Notes: generated by a model not told the origin, from the sequence alone. DNA of 64,000 nucleotides from Dendrobium chrysotoxum (GCA_019925795.1 CM034314.1:93925264-93989263), one strand, 5' to 3'. Numbered from the stretch's first letter, positions 25,758 through 39,442 are shown. A program made the numbers and translations.

Positions 25758-27845
25758 CACCAAAGAGTTCACTCGTCTATGTGCCCTTCACATGATTGTT
25801 CATCACTTGAACTCGTCGAGAAGCAATTATGTTCTATGTACTGAGTTTCTTTGGTGCGGCAATCATAACTCCCTCTGTTTCTTAACAATCCTTGATCCTA
25901 AAAGGTCATTGAAACATTTTAATAAGCATATACTATTTGCAAACTGATGTGATTTTATTTGGAAATGATTTCATTGTATATTTCATTTGGCCAAAGATCT
26001 GTATTTCTTGTTGAAGTTTTGAAAAATAACTTCACTTCTACTTTTTATTTAGAGCTGTGCTAAATCTGTTATAATGACCGAAAATTTCATCCTATAAACG
26101 CTATGGTATTTGAGATAATCTTTGCTTGCTTTATGATTCTCTTAAAATCACTGTTCAGCCATTTTTTCCTCATGTTTCTTTAGGATCCAAGGAATCATTC
26201 CCCTTTTGGTTAATATAAGTAATTTTAGCTATCTTAATTGATGTCTACTACTACTGGATCCATGGGTGGCACCATACTTCGACCAATTTTTGTGCAATTT
26301 TAGTTAAAATTGAGACTCTAATTACTATTTATATTTTATTGACGCATAAGTTGTAATTGGTGGGGAAATAATATGTTGTTTCTGTACTTAATTAAGAAAA
26401 AAAAAGAGAGAATCTTACTAAACTGAATTTTAGAATGGATGTGGTAGAAAGTTGGTCCATTAACAAATTCATCACTCATAATCATTAGTTTATTTGAACT
26501 TTTTGGTGTGATTTATGGGAAGCATTTCATAACCAAGGAATATTAATATTGACAAGTCACATTTCTTTATATTGTGAAGATAAAAATAAGAGAAATGCTA
26601 AGTTAGAATATGGCATTTGCGATTAAAAATGTTTGTAAAAATAATTATAGAGCTTGAGAAAAGTATTTTTGTTTTAAAGATATTACAGTATTATATAAGT
26701 TAAAGGTAATAAGTTGACTTGTGAACGCAACATTTTCACTCATCTCCATCTTGCCAAACCCATCGTTTCATCGTTTGTTCCCGCCTTATTGTACGAATCT
26801 CTCTCTTGCCAAATGCCGCTCTTCTCCCTCTCACCCAAGGCATCGTTTCTTCCTGCTCATCTCTCTCTTGCCAAGCACATCAACTCAGGTGTACAAACTC
26901 TCTCTCGCTAAACCCATAAACCCAGTACTCGCCTTCAAGGCTCTATCAGCGGACTTTGCATTTCATGCAAGATCAACATCACTTAATTAAATGTCCCATT
27001 TTTATCATACTTGTATAGTGAAAGAAGTTTTAATTTGTTTTCAACATGATATCAACCTATATGTCAAAGTTGATTTACATATTTTCCTCTATACGCAAGT
27101 TATGTAAATTTAAATTAACAAACCATTTGGGCTTACGATTAATTGATTGATTTAGCAATCTAACTATTGCAAAATTGAGAATGTCATTCCTCCCATCAAT
27201 AGTACTTGTGCAGTAATTATATAGTATATTCAGAACAAGCAGGAATCAAGATTTTGTCCTTTTATTTTGCATTAGCAACTTCTGCTCGATTTTATTTGAT
27301 TTATGGAACAATTTGTGTTTTGCCTTTGGAATATGTTGATTTATTTCACAAAACTTTCTAAAATCAAGAAACTCCTTTGTTTTTTGCCCTTGGAATATTT
27401 TTAATAACATAGTGTTAACATTAGTTGTTCTTAGGCCAACATAACATGATCATTTTTTCGATGTTCTTCTCTATTTTATTAGTAATTTATCTAAGCATTC
27501 TTGATTTGTACAAAGCTTAATTTGAACGAGTGAATTTGATATTATATTGATCACAAAATGATCAATAGATTAGGATCTCTTATATTTGCACATTAACATA
27601 CTTTTTATTTTTCATATACTTTATTATATATGAAGAATAATATAAATTTATATGTCTATATTTATTATGTATAAATATATATAAATATATAAATATTGAA
27701 TGTAATATTTATAAAGACTTAAATATCAAGTATATAGCATGTTATAAATTAATTTTAAATTTTATAATATATTTTTTTTATGATTTGTAAATAACTCAAT
27801 TAAAATGTTATTAGCAAGCTAATTATTATATTTAGTTATTAATTT
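25758..27845. other. 3' flank of TMEM14-like exons and AT-rich spacer
   Basis: The first part should contain the 3' UTR of the TMEM14-like gene. A C/T-rich stretch at 26720-26950 repeats 'tctctctcttgcca' words and gives two overlapping chance frames. No gene was recognised. Confidence 0.4.
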
Positions 27846-28140
27846 TTACTTTTGCATTTCCCTCCCCCAACACCCTTTGCTCCCTAGCCATCCCGTTTCT
27901 CGCCAGCGGCTAGGGTTTGGGTCGGGATCGCCGGATCTAGCGAATCCAGCACCCGGCGTGCGTCCTTGAAGCCAAAGCCCGATGTCCTCTCCCCTCTCGA
28001 AGCCAAATCTCGACGCCAAGGACCGACTACAGACGTCCTCTCGACGCCAAAGCTTGATCCCAAAGCCCGATGACCGACATCCTCTTCACTCGACGCCGAA
28101 GCCAGAGGTCTTCCGCACGCGACTACAGTGAGTATTGACA
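27846..28140 (+). promoter_or_regulatory. GC-rich island, possible 5' non-coding exon
   Basis: A sharp GC-rich block with 'gctagggtttgggtcgg' sits in AT-rich DNA. It has repeated 'cgacgccaaag/cccgatg' words and ends in a good donor, A|GTGAGTATT, at 28130. This looks like the transcribed leader of a plant gene whose intron would run into the solo LTR at 28393. No protein or partner exon was identified, so the call is tentative. Confidence 0.3.
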
Positions 28141-28392
28141 CCTCTTCTTGATCTACCTATAGCATTTGACATCTATTGTTGGTATATCTCGATTAATCTA
28201 ACCCCAAATTTAATATTGATGTTTTTGAGACTGTATTGTTCTAATGCTCAGTGAAATAACTAGTGCGCAAATTTGTTGTGATTAAAATGCTTTGATTTTT
28301 GACTTTCTCTTGCAAGCAACTTAACTATTTTTGGAGAATTAAAATACTATAATTGTATTGAATGTGTTTTTACTGTTTTGCATGATTAAAAT

Positions 28393-29451
28393 TGATATAT
28401 CATCAAAAAATTATTTTGGTCGGGCATGAATCTCGAAGCAAAATCAAGTTAGAAACTTTAAAAATTAATTCGGTGACCATCTGAACTCCAATTTCTACAA
28501 ACTTATAGTCGAACTGAGCGTCTCGGAAATACGAACCCGACGACACCAAAATCGACCCAATTCGAGCCTAAATGAGCCCAAATCAAAGACTCAAAGCACT
28601 TTTGGAAGGATCAAACCACAGTTTGAGTTACCAAACGGTCTCCAATCATGACATTCTTATAGTCGAATCGAGCGGCTCGACGAGACGAATCCAACGAGCC
28701 CAAGATCATTAAATTCTGATATCATTAAGGCATTCAAATGACCATTGAACGGTACATGATCGTAGGAATCAAGATCGGCCGTCCATCCGAGCCACTCCCA
28801 ATTTACCCTTGATCTTCCACTTATTTACAAGCCATGCCACTCAATAGTTCTATAAATATAACCCCATTTCCTCTTGAAAGGGGGATCAAAGCCAAGAGAG
28901 AAGAAGGAAGAGAAGGAAGAAAGCTCCAGCCGCCTAGCTCCTCCTCGACCACTGCTGGAGTTATGCCGCACCACCGCCGGAGTCTCGCCGGACCACCACC
29001 GGAGCTTTGCCGGACCACCACTTGAGGGCCTCACCTTCGCCGGACCACCGCCGTAGGCCCTCACCCTCGCCGGACCACTGCCGGAGGACCTCGCCTTCAC
29101 CGAACCACCGCCGGAGGCCCTCACCTTTGCTGAATCATCACCTAAGGCCCGGAGCTCTGCCAGACCACCATCTAAGGCCCGAAGTTCTGCCAGACCATCA
29201 CCTAACACCCGAATATCTATCGTACAATTGTTACTTGTAATCTGATCGCCCTTGGAGGCGAGTCAGCCCATTGTAACCAACTCAAATTCTGGTGGAATCA
29301 TTTTCAACTGGGCTAGGCCCTGTAGTTTTTCCCCTTTCAAGGGTTTTCCACGTAAAAAACTCTTGTCTTCTCTGTGTGTGAGCTGGATATCTGTGCAACG
29401 CTAAGACTGAAAATTACAACTTTATCGCCGCGTATATTCTAGCCCGCAACA
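28393..29451 (+). mobile_element. Solo LTR of the mini-LTR family (copy 2)
   Basis: It starts TGATATATCATC and ends CCGCAACA, flanked by a perfect 5-bp target duplication AAAAT (28388-28392 and 29452-29456). The TATA box (TATAAATA) is at 28851-28858, followed by a purine-rich leader. A minisatellite of 30-bp units built on 'ccggaccaccgccgga' (type I) then runs about 28970-29210. The U5 part ends with the family-specific 'ttccacgtaaaa' and 'ctggatat' segments. Orientation is opposite to copy 1. The proline/histidine-rich frames across the array follow from the 30-bp period and are not called as genes. Confidence 0.93.
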
Positions 29452-29456
29452 AAAAT

Positions 29457-32400
29457 CATGTTCAAAAAATTATCCAATGTTCATTTGGATCATACTTCGG
29501 AACACAAAAGATCCCATTTTTATGGAAGAAATCTCATCCTTAGCTTATTCTGTTGGAATGTTTACATCTGAATGATTTTTGCACAAAATAATGTTAGTTT
29601 GGCTTTGTTGTCTGGCATGCGCGGAACAAGGCTGAGCTTGACCGGAGAAATGAGAGAGACTTGATGGTAGAAATTCTTAAACTTTCATGTCAAGAAAGCT
29701 TGGATTTCTAGTTGAGCGCACGGTTACTGTCCTAAATTTAGCTAGCCTTGGAAAGGTAAGCAGGTACATATAATCTAGAAGGCTAGTATCAAACGACTAC
29801 TCAATTCTCATGATGAGCTATTTGAAGGAATCTTTGCTATACGGATTGTAAAGCTTCTGCGAATATTCCCTTCAGATTTTTCATTAGAGGATCCACGAGC
29901 AACTCTTTGCCCTTTTTCTTAAAAGAAACAGTTGGGGAGAACCATAAATTGAGCTCATACAGCTTTTGGGTAGCCTAACTATCCATTTCTATCTTTGATT
30001 CTCTCATAATGTGATTAACCACGCAAGTGTAGCTTATAGCCGCTGTGGAACATATTTATCAATCTCGTACTAGTGTGTAATGCCAGTCAAGGTACGAAAC
30101 AATCTGTCGAGATGGCATATCTTAATCATTCAGTAGTGAACTAGCCGTGGCAGTGAAATTAGTTCAGCCACAAGAACACTGGTGTCACACTTAATTGGTG
30201 AAGGATATGACCATTATTTTGCTTCTTGAATGACTTTGAGGTTTCTAAGTTTCTCATGGCCTCTTCTTCATTGTGTTTTATCTCCGGTATGAAACATGAT
30301 TTGAACTGTTAGGGCGTGATCTTCTTCGCGTCCAGTTTATTAAGCATTTTTTATTTGCCCATTAAGATTTTCTTCTTGCTAGATTTTTAGGTCTAAATAG
30401 AGGATTGAAGATGTCCATGCGGGTCACAGGTGAGTTTGATGCTTAGTTAGATTATTCATGTGGAGCCTCTTTTACTATTCCGTTTCTGCTTTCCTATTTT
30501 CTTCCTCTTATTTTTGTAGATTCTTTTTCAAGGTCTAACAAGACCCAAACATCAATTGAGGCTTCGTTTTTCCAGCAACAGTAGGTGATTACTTTCTTGT
30601 TAATAATCCGGAGACTTTGAAGGAGAGGAGGTATGCCTTGTAACCCTTATGCTTCAGTTAATTTTCTCATATAAACATTCGAGTTGTTTACACTAGCTCT
30701 TTCTTTTGATTTTTATGCTTTGTTAAGATTGTTTTGTTGGAGACTTTGGAGATGAAGAAACAAAGGAAAATGAAGCACTTTACTAGGTAGCTAATTCTTA
30801 GACCAAGAGACTGAAATCTAAAAGTGACTCATTAATGGAGTTATGGAGTTCTGATCAAGAAGTCTAGCAGACTAGCAGCCGGACTAAACGGAAATCCATG
30901 TGAAAATTGAAGCTAGCTGAAAGGATAAAGTATAACGAAGATCAATTCATTGTGTCAGAGTAGAGGGATTTCAAAAGAAGGGAAAATATTGAAATCAAAG
31001 CTTTAAGCAAACCCAAAAAGTTATAATGCTAAAAAAAAAGAAATTTTAATGACAAAACTAGTTATTTATTGGTAACCATGGATTTTTCCTCCACTTTTAG
31101 GGCCTATTTAGCTGCAATTTGGATTTAGTCAATCCTATAAATCTGGATTTAGTAAATTGCGGGGAAATAAAATCCTTAAAATTGTTTGACATGATAGTTA
31201 ATAAATTTTACTAAATTTTGACAAATTATTTGGTTATGCATTTCAGAATTTAAGGCAATTAATTAATATTTCTCTACTTAAATTTCGAGGTTATATAATT
31301 CAACTAGGATAATGATAGAGGAAGAAAATAGAGTGATCAAATTTATATTGATGGAAGTGTTTTGATGGAAGTGTACAGGAACATGTTTGCTGTAAAACAA
31401 TGTGGTAAAGTTTATACAATTCAATCAGGCTGCGTATTTGAACCAAATTATAAGTAGCAATGTACTTGAGGTTGTTGCAGGGCAAGCATGGTAGAAATTT
31501 ATCTTAAATACTTCGTGCATCACTTAAAAAAGTGCATATTCAAACATCACGCATATAGTAACATGGCAAGCTTTAAACATGAAATATCTATAGTAATTAA
31601 GAAGCTAGCATAATTCATTGTAATAAAATCAGGTTAGTTTGTACAACCATATGTAATAAAAAAATGATAAATATGCTACACATTAGTGAAAGCATCGAGA
31701 CACTTGCTTTAGCTTCCGTGATGTGAGCGAGCTGATTAAGTTGAGCAGCTTCGTTGACTCATTGTTTGTGATCAGAAAAATGCATTAATGTATTACCTAT
31801 TAAAAATAAAATGAAATTTTATTAACTACAATTAAATTCTTACCTAAGCTTCTCACAAGTCGTGATGATTACATGTCTCACCACATCCTCTTGAATTCTT
31901 TCCCCAGGTGCTGCATATATATTAGGATCTTTATCAATGATTTCAACCTCACTGATTTGATTATGATGTTGCATTTCAGTTTGAGATACATTGAAATATA
32001 GATAATATCTATGGTTATTGTGACAACCACCATTCCCAAACTCAGGTAATTAATGTAATCGAAAATGAATGTTTGTATAATATTGATCTAGTTAGTAATT
32101 GTGAATCTTACAGTGCTTAATTCATCTTAGATAAGCCAAGGATTTAGAAAGGGGGAGAGATTTTTCAAAATGTCAAAATGTTCAGGGAGCGTCGCAGTGC
32201 TGGGAGTACCGGCGCTGTGGCATTGAGATCTTTGTTTGGGAGTAAGATTTGAGGTAGCGATGCGACTTTAAGCTCTTGGGTTTTAGGAATCTGGGAGCAT
32301 CTAGAATATTCTCTAGGAACGCAGTGGCACTGCGAAGTTGTCGCCGCAACGCACGACCAAAATAGGAGTGAGGAATATATATAATATCTAAGTCCATTTC

Positions 32401-33459
32401 TCCACCCCTCACACAACCACCTTGTCGGAGAAGGAAGAGAAAAAAGAGGAGAGAGGAAGGAGAGAGGAAGGAGAGAGAAAGAAGCGAGAGGAATTTGAAG
32501 GTTGAAGATTGGGATTCATCCGTCGGTCAATTAAGGATTTTATAGAGCACGAGTTAGACTTCTGAACTTCTATATCTGATTTTAATTCCAACAATTCTAT
32601 AAAAAGAAATATGGATTAAAAATATATTTTTCTCGGGTTTTATAATATTCACCGTGTATCTTTTAGTATGTTGTTGAATGTTTTATTTTGAATATTTTAA
32701 CTATAAGCAGTCAAATTTTTATCAGTTGGTTTTCTCTACACTAAATTTTGTATGTATTAAACAAATGAGGTTTTTTTAGCTTTCGTAATAATTCTATAAA
32801 AAGTTTAAAACACTTTCCTAGATATTCCTCAGATTATAAATTGAATGGAAAAACTCTGGTGGGTATGCTTTTATACACACTGCAAATTACTATAGGTAAT
32901 TTTGGTACTTTATACATCATCATAAATACATGTTAAAATCATAATTACTTATTGTTGCATTTAAATTACATAACTCATGGCATGTCATGGAAGGGCTCTG
33001 AATTTTGAAATGTGATAAGTGCATTATTTGAAATGATACAAGAGCCCTATATGTTTTGTTATGTTGCCATCTATCTTGTGTGGATGTGCGAGGGATTCCA
33101 GCCCCACTTGCTAAAAGCGGGCGTGGAAGGTTATTCTATTCTGGCCTCACTTGCAGTATGCGGGTGTAAAAGGTTAAAGAGATTTATAAGTGGAATTGGA
33201 AATAAGTAGATATCGAGATATGTGCATTATACTCATTCATTGCATAATTTGATAATTAATAATTAAAGTGTAAATGCTATTTTGAATTGGTTCTAATAAA
33301 TTCTGATGATTCTGAATGAATTCCGATGAAATAAGAAAGCTAAGTGCAAATAAGATTATTATGGCAAGTGTCCACTGACACCTCTAATAATTCTTTAAAG
33401 ATTGTATGTGAAAGTACAAGTAATCATTCATAACCCAATTATATATTGATAATCGCTTT
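29457..33459. other. Long spacer without a recognised gene
   Basis: Only short frames occur. Several intron-like stretches are seen (29750 donor-like 'aggtaag', 30410-30640), but no chain of exons could be assembled. At 32405-32500 there is a purine-rich run ('gagaggaagg' repeated). At 31098-31260 there is a stretch with 'cctataaatctggattta' that recurs loosely at about 49095. Confidence 0.35.
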
Positions 33460-35420
33460 TACAACAACAACAACAGCATCAAGCCTTTCTCCCATTACGT
33501 GGGGTCGGCTACATGAATCCTTTTTCTCTATTGTGTTCTGTTAAGAGTCAAACTCTCATTTAAAGCTAATAAAGAAATGTCTAATATTTTCTAACCAAAT
33601 CTTTTTAGGTATATCTCTACCTTTCTTAACATAGGCCAAATCTAACACATCTACTCTCCTAATGGGGTCATCAGAAGGCTGGCGTTTTACATGACCAAAC
33701 CATATAAGGCGACTCTCTCTAATCTTATATATCATTGGAGCTGCTCCAATCTTTTCACGAATATGCTCGTTTCGTATCTTGTCTCTAAGAGTAAATCCAC
33801 TCATCCACCTGAGCATCCTCATCTCGGCAACACTTAACTTGATATTATGCTTCTTTTTCAATGGCCAACATTTTGCGCCATAAGGCATTGCTGGTCTCAG
33901 CACCATCTTATAAAATTTTCCCTTAAGTTTGAGTGGTACTTTTCTATCACACAACAAACCTGAAGCATTCCTCCACTTCAACCATCCAACTTGAATTCTA
34001 CTAATAATATCCCCATCTTTTTCACTATCACTCTGAACAATAGACCCAAGATATCTAAAACAAGTACACTTATTAATGACTTAATCACTCAAAGTCACAA
34101 ACCTCACTAGATTTATTATTGCTAAAATTACACTCAATGTATTCGGTTTTAGATCTACTCAAACGAAAACCTTTAGACTCTAAGGTTGACCTCCATAATT
34201 TGAGTTTACCTTCAACGCCCTCTCTAGTTTTATCAACAAGAAGAGTATCATTAGCAAAAAGCATACACCAGGGTACATCCTCTTACAAATGTCTAGTAAG
34301 AACATCCATGACTAAAGCAAAAAGATAAGGGCTTAAGGCTGATCCTTGATTTAATCCAACTGAAATAGGAAAATACTTGGTCAAACCACCTTGTGTTTGA
34401 ATACAAGTAACAACTCTTGCATACATATCCCTAATGACTTTAATATAAGCATTACTAACCCCTTTCTTTTCTAGAACTCTCCAAAGCACTTCTCTTGGAA
34501 CTTTATCATATGCTTTCTCTATATCAACTTTATTCTATCTAAACTTCTCCATCAACCCTCTCAATAAATGAATAACTTCCATAGTAGACCTACCCGCCAT
34601 GAATCCAAATTGATTTTGAGAAACATTAGTATCACGTTGTAACCTATAACTCTCTCCCAAAGTTTTAAACTATGACACATCAACTTAATTCTCCTATAAT
34701 TCGCACAATCTTGTGCATCACCTTTATTCTTAAAAATAGGAATCAACACACTCATTCTTCACTCATCTGGCATCTTTTTAGTCTTCAAAATAATATTAAA
34801 AATTTTAGGAAGCTAAGAAACTCCTTCGTCTCCTAAGCATTTCCACACCTCTATTGGAATATCATTAGGTCCACTAGTTTTTCCACACTTCATTTTCCTT
34901 AAAGCATCTCTAACTTCAGTTTTACTATTACGCTGATAAAAAATAAAATCTCTATTTTTATTTAGAGAGCTAAGGTCACTAAAGTCAATCGTATTCTCAC
35001 AATCTTCATTGAAAAGCTTAACAAAATATCTCATCCACCTTTGTTGAATATCCTCTTCTAAAAAAAATACTTTTTGATCTTTATCCTTAATGCACTTCAC
35101 TTGAACTAAATACTTACTACTCTTATCTCTTTTCTTGGGTCCTTTTTAAACTCTAATCTATTATATAAATCATTAAAAATTAAAATTTTTGCATCGCAGA
35201 GTGCTTTTTTAGACACCTTACGAGCCTTTTTATATCTTTCCCAATTTTCAGAGTTTTTACAACTAAACCAATTTATAAGAAAACTTCTTATTTTTTATCT
35301 TTTCTTACACATTTTGATTCCACCACCAACTATTTTTATTATTAGGAGCTTTTCCTTTTAAAACTCCAAGCACATCCTTTGCAACATTCTTAATAATACT
35401 AGCTATTTTTTCCACATAAC
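33460..35420 (-). mobile_element. RTE-type LINE, 5'-truncated decayed copy
   Basis: Minus-strand pieces of ORF2 appear in the same order as in the copy at 20.7-23.1 kb. They are 'RKMKCGKTSGPNDIPIEVWK' (34813-35100), an RT fragment (34561-34755), 'LFALVMDV' RT sequence (34283-34489) and the C-terminal region with 'NIKLSVAEMRMLRWMSGF' (33556-33981). The (GTT)n tail is at 33460-33475. The endonuclease part is absent, so truncation lies near 35420. Stops and frameshifts make it non-functional. Confidence 0.9.
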
Positions 35421-35744
35421 ATATATAATTCTTTTGCTAATATATAATTATTTTCTTACTAACTGAATCTTTAATTAATTTTTTGTGAATATGATATTGA
35501 CATCTATGATGGGTGGATTAGAGATAGTAGTTTATTGAGCTGATTGTGCTCACTCTGTGATACTTTCTAATATTTCAAAAAAAGGAAAGGGCCAAGCGGA
35601 GTAGAGGAAGGTAGAGTTCGGATCCTCTGAATCTAAGTAGCTAAGGTATTCTTTTGTAATCCATAATGAATTCTTTTGATGTTTAGATTCTATATGCATT
35701 GGATTATTGTACATGTATTTTGAGAAATGAAAACGAAATGTTGG

Positions 35745-36170
35745 TCAAATTGTTATTACTAATTTGAATTTTATAGTTAGCTCTGATTTATTCTGCTTGG
35801 AAGTTGAGTTAGGATTCAGGTTTAGGCATTTAATCCTCCCACTAGATCTTAGGTTGTCACAATTATAACCAATAAAATTGTGCAACATTGCACAAGCAAG
35901 CACGATGTTTGCTTGTGCAGTTAAAGGAAATTGTTGGATGTGAGTTAACACTTGAAATTATCTCTTTTCATATGTTAAAAGTTTTCTCCACAATGTTGTG
36001 CAATTGGATATATTGATGATTAAACAATTCCTACTCTATTGAGTATCTTTGAGATGTACTTTCATGGTAATCACACAAACGATATCGATAACCACTGAAG
36101 GGAGTGTTGGGCTTAGAAGTGTTAGCATGTCCAGAGTCAACCAAGTAATATTTATCCTTTGGTACTCTAA
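35745..36170 (-). pseudogene. PIF/Harbinger-type transposase remnant
   Basis: On the minus strand, 36115-36165 reads as the conserved 'KYYLVDSGHANT' segment of the DDE nuclease of plant PIF/Harbinger transposases (HARBI1-like). At about 35860-35920 follows the C-terminal 'ANIVLACAMLHNFI' signature. The distance between them is shorter than in intact transposases and the frame is broken, so part of the catalytic domain is deleted. No terminal inverted repeats were identified. Confidence 0.75.
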
Positions 36171-36251
36171 ACTATCCCTTATCCATCAACCATTGTATGA
36201 TGCTCATATCAGCTGCTTCTCCCTCTCCTTGTAGTTGTCCATTACCTGGGT

Positions 36252-36288
36252 TTTCTCTCTCTCTCTCTCTCTCTCTCCCCCCCCCCTC
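36252..36288. repeat. (CT)n microsatellite followed by a C run
   Basis: About 13 CT dinucleotides are followed by ten cytosines. Simple repeat. Confidence 0.95.
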
Positions 36289-36289
36289 T

Positions 36290-37287
36290 GTCTTTGTTAA
36301 ACCTACATTTTTTTCATGCGGATTTGATATGTCTAGTTTCCCTTTTCTCAAATATGGAGGCAATTGTCGTCATTGGGTTTTGAATAACATTCTTGTTAGG
36401 TTTATACCAATTTCTTATGCTTTAGTTTCGAAGGTTGTTGATTTTCCTAGGCTATTTATTTTTTACTTGAATATTTCTATCTTCTTTTGGAACTCTTTTT
36501 TTTGTGCAGTTTAAAGCCACTACGTATCTACTATTTTTTATTGTGTTATTTTTGTGGTATTCATTTTCACATACATATTTCTTCGTTGCTTGGCTGTCGG
36601 ACTTGATGAACAGAGTTCCATTAAAGAGTCGATTTCATTGTTTCAATCTATTGTTTTGGGTTTAACATGTAAGTTGCTTAATGCTTTCTCATTTATGACT
36701 TAGCTGGCTAACTGGCTGTTTAGGCGCCTTTTTTCTCTTTACTTTTTTTTAAACACCTTCATTCTCTTTTTTTTTTTTAATGAAAATCCAGATGAACCCT
36801 TCTCATTATTTTAATGAAAGTTATATAGAGTACATGTTTAGAAAAGAAACACTTGTTGACCTTTGTACGTATTCCACGATTGATTCGAGTACGAGCGAAG
36901 ATAATAATGATTAATTGATGTGACATCACTTGAAACAAGGTCAAAGCACCTATACTGCGATTGAATCACTCAAATGCTGCCTGTTCGCATAATGTTGTCT
37001 TGCCAACTTGTTCAGCATCAAAATTATAGAAGGAACACTCTACTCTCAACCCGATCGAATAATTGCAAAAATGATGATTTATGAATGTGACGTGTGAAAT
37101 TTCCTGGACGTCCTTCGTTCGCAAAACGAACCATGTCGTTGCGTCCGAAGGTTAAAATTACTGAGTAATGACATTGATATTACTCGGGTTTCTGTAGGAA
37201 AGAAACACTAAAAAAATTCACCCGAACGATTAAAACGAGGATGAAATTCAACGCGTGCTAATGATGAAAATTTGGGGGATGAATGAT
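36290..37287. other. Spacer, nothing recognised
   Basis: T-rich sequence with intron-like composition to about 36840, then mixed sequence up to the LINE tail. No gene was seen. Confidence 0.4.
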
Positions 37288-39308
37288 ACAACAAGATGAC
37301 AACAAGTTTTTATCCCACTATATGGGGTCGGCTACATGAATTCTTTTTCTCTATTGTGTCCTATTAAGAGTTAAATTCTTGTTTAAATCTAAGGAAATAA
37401 AGATCATTTTTTATATTTTCTAACTAAGTCTTTTTAGGTTTACCTCTACTCTTCTAATACCATCTAATACTCTACTCTCCTAACTGGGTTATCGGAAGGT
37501 TAAACGCTTTATGTGACCACAATGTTTAAAATTGCTCAATTGGGTATTGATGTGTTTTTTGTTCGTGAGGCGAGGCGTAAGCCTTAAGGCTAATAATATG
37601 ATTAAAAATTGCATAAAGTGCAAATAAATGTTAAAAGTGATTTTTAATATAATATCCAAATAATATGATAAAAGATGACATTATCTTTCTATTGAACTAT
37701 GAAGTAACACATTGACATACATATAAAAAAAAAAATTGCATAAGACATAAAGTGGCTAGTGATAAATTGCATGAAATATAATTGAAATACAAATATTACA
37801 TGAGCAAAAAATATTAAATATAAAAATTACATAAAAGTATCATATAATATTAAGTTCAACTCCAAATTCCTTCTTTCTCGGTTCCTTACTCATCTACATT
37901 TAATTTCGAAAAAAGGCTGTAATAGTTGGCAACAATTAGAAAAACATCTGTACTGTCATCACTGATGGGATCTTTATTTAAGTCGTCATTATAACAAATT
38001 GGTCTCTCTCATGTCTTATCTTGTGGAGTTCAATGCCTCCCAAAATACTTTTTCTTCATTTGTTTCAGGCATCTTCCTCTTTCATAAATATTTTTCATCA
38101 ACATAAAAATGATATTAATACTCCAAAATTTTTAGAGGAGGTGGTGGTGGTGTGCGGCTTTCAAATGATCCTTGACGGCGACTATGGCGTTGGTGGCTGT
38201 GGCAAAGGTGATAGAATGGAGGTTGAGGCAGTCGAGATGAAATTGTTGCATATCGGGGGTGCACGAATGTGTGATTTGTTCGGGACTTTACTTAGTATTT
38301 GTGGAAGTTTTAACATATATAGGATGAGGCGTAAGCCTCACGTTAGCAAGGTGCGACGCGCCTCAAGGAGGGCCTCAACCAAGCTGAGGCGCAAGCCTCA
38401 TAAAAAAACTCGATGCATAAGCCTCGAGGCGTTTTCATTAGAATTGCGTTGAGGCGGGCCTCAAGGCGAGCCTCATATTGCGCATTTTTAAACAATGTGT
38501 GACCAAACCATCTAAGGCGACTCTCACTAATGTTAACTGCCACTAGAGTACTCTAAACTTTTCATGTATATACTCATTTTGCATTCTCTCTCTAAGTGTA
38601 AAGCCACTCATCCACTTGAGCGTTCTCATCTTTGCAACACTTAACTTAATGTTATGCTTTTTTTTAATGACCAATATTCTGCGTCATAAATCATTATAGG
38701 TCACACCGCCATCTTATAAAGTTTTCCCTTAAATTTGTGGGGTATTTTCTATCACACAACAGACTCGATATGTTCCTCCACCTCAACCTTCCAACTTGAA
38801 TTCTACTGATTATCCCTATCTATTTCACCATCACTTTGAACAATAGACTCGAGATATCTAAAGCGTGCACTCTTTCTAATGACTTGATCACCCAATGTCA
38901 CAATCCCAACACTCTATTACTACTAAAATTGCACCTCTAGTATTCGATTTTAGATCTACTCAAATGAAAACTTTTAGACTCTAAGGTCAACCTCCATAAT
39001 ACAAATTTTCCATTTAACTCCCTCTCTAGCCTTATCAACAAAAAAAATATCATCAGCAAAAAGCGTAAACCAGGGTACAATCTCTTGCAAATGTCTAGTA
39101 AGAACATCAATGACTAAAGCAAAAAGATATGGGATTAAAGCTGATCCTTGATGTAATCTAATTAAAAAGAAAAAACTTGGTCAAACCTCTTGTTTGAACA
39201 GAAGTAAAAGCCTCTTATATATATTATTAATGACTTGAATATAAGTATTATTAACTCATTTCTTTTCTAAAACTCTTGAGAGCACTTATCTTGGGACCTT
39301 GTCGTGAA
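37288..39308 (-). mobile_element. RTE-type LINE, strongly decayed, split by a hAT-like insertion
   Basis: The 3' end lies at 37288-37360, with a degenerate (GTT)n and 'tggggtcggctacatgaa'. Family sequence continues to 37519 and resumes at 38506 ('aaccatctaaggcgactctc'), running to about 39308, where it is truncated within the RT region. Only short remnants of the coding frame remain, making it older than the other two long copies. The gap 37520-38497 is a separate transposon. Confidence 0.85.
37520..38497. mobile_element. hAT-like non-autonomous DNA transposon nested in a LINE
   Basis: It is flanked by a perfect 8-bp duplication TGTGACCA (37512-37519 and 38498-38505), the target-site length of hAT transposons. 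The ends are imperfect inverted repeats: CAATGTTTAAAATTGC on the left and, reverse-complemented, CATTGTTTAAAAATGC on the right. The 978-bp interior has many short inverted 'gaggcg...cgcctc' and 'aggcgtaagcct' motifs, mostly near the right end. A 143-codon frame (38021-38452) shows no transposase motif. Removing the element restores a continuous LINE sequence. Confidence 0.88.
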
Positions 39309-39402
39309 ATAACATGATTAAATTATGTTCACGGCCAATGGCTAAAAAATCTTGAGCAATGAATCATAGTATATACTTGATAGGGTAGCATAAAGCCCTA
39401 TG

Positions 39403-39442
39403 TTAGCTAAGGTCAACTCAAATTAGCTAAGGTCAACTCAAA
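39403..39442. repeat. 20-bp tandem duplication
   Basis: Two exact copies of 'ttagctaaggtcaactcaaa' stand side by side. Confidence 0.9.

Noticed and set aside
31098..31260. Possible MITE shared with about 49055-49200
   Set aside because: Only short words such as 'cctataaat' match; no shared ends or target duplications could be found.
38021..38452. 143-codon frame inside the hAT-like element as transposase
   Set aside because: No hAT dimerisation or catalytic motif is visible, and half of the frame is the repetitive 'gaggcg' region.
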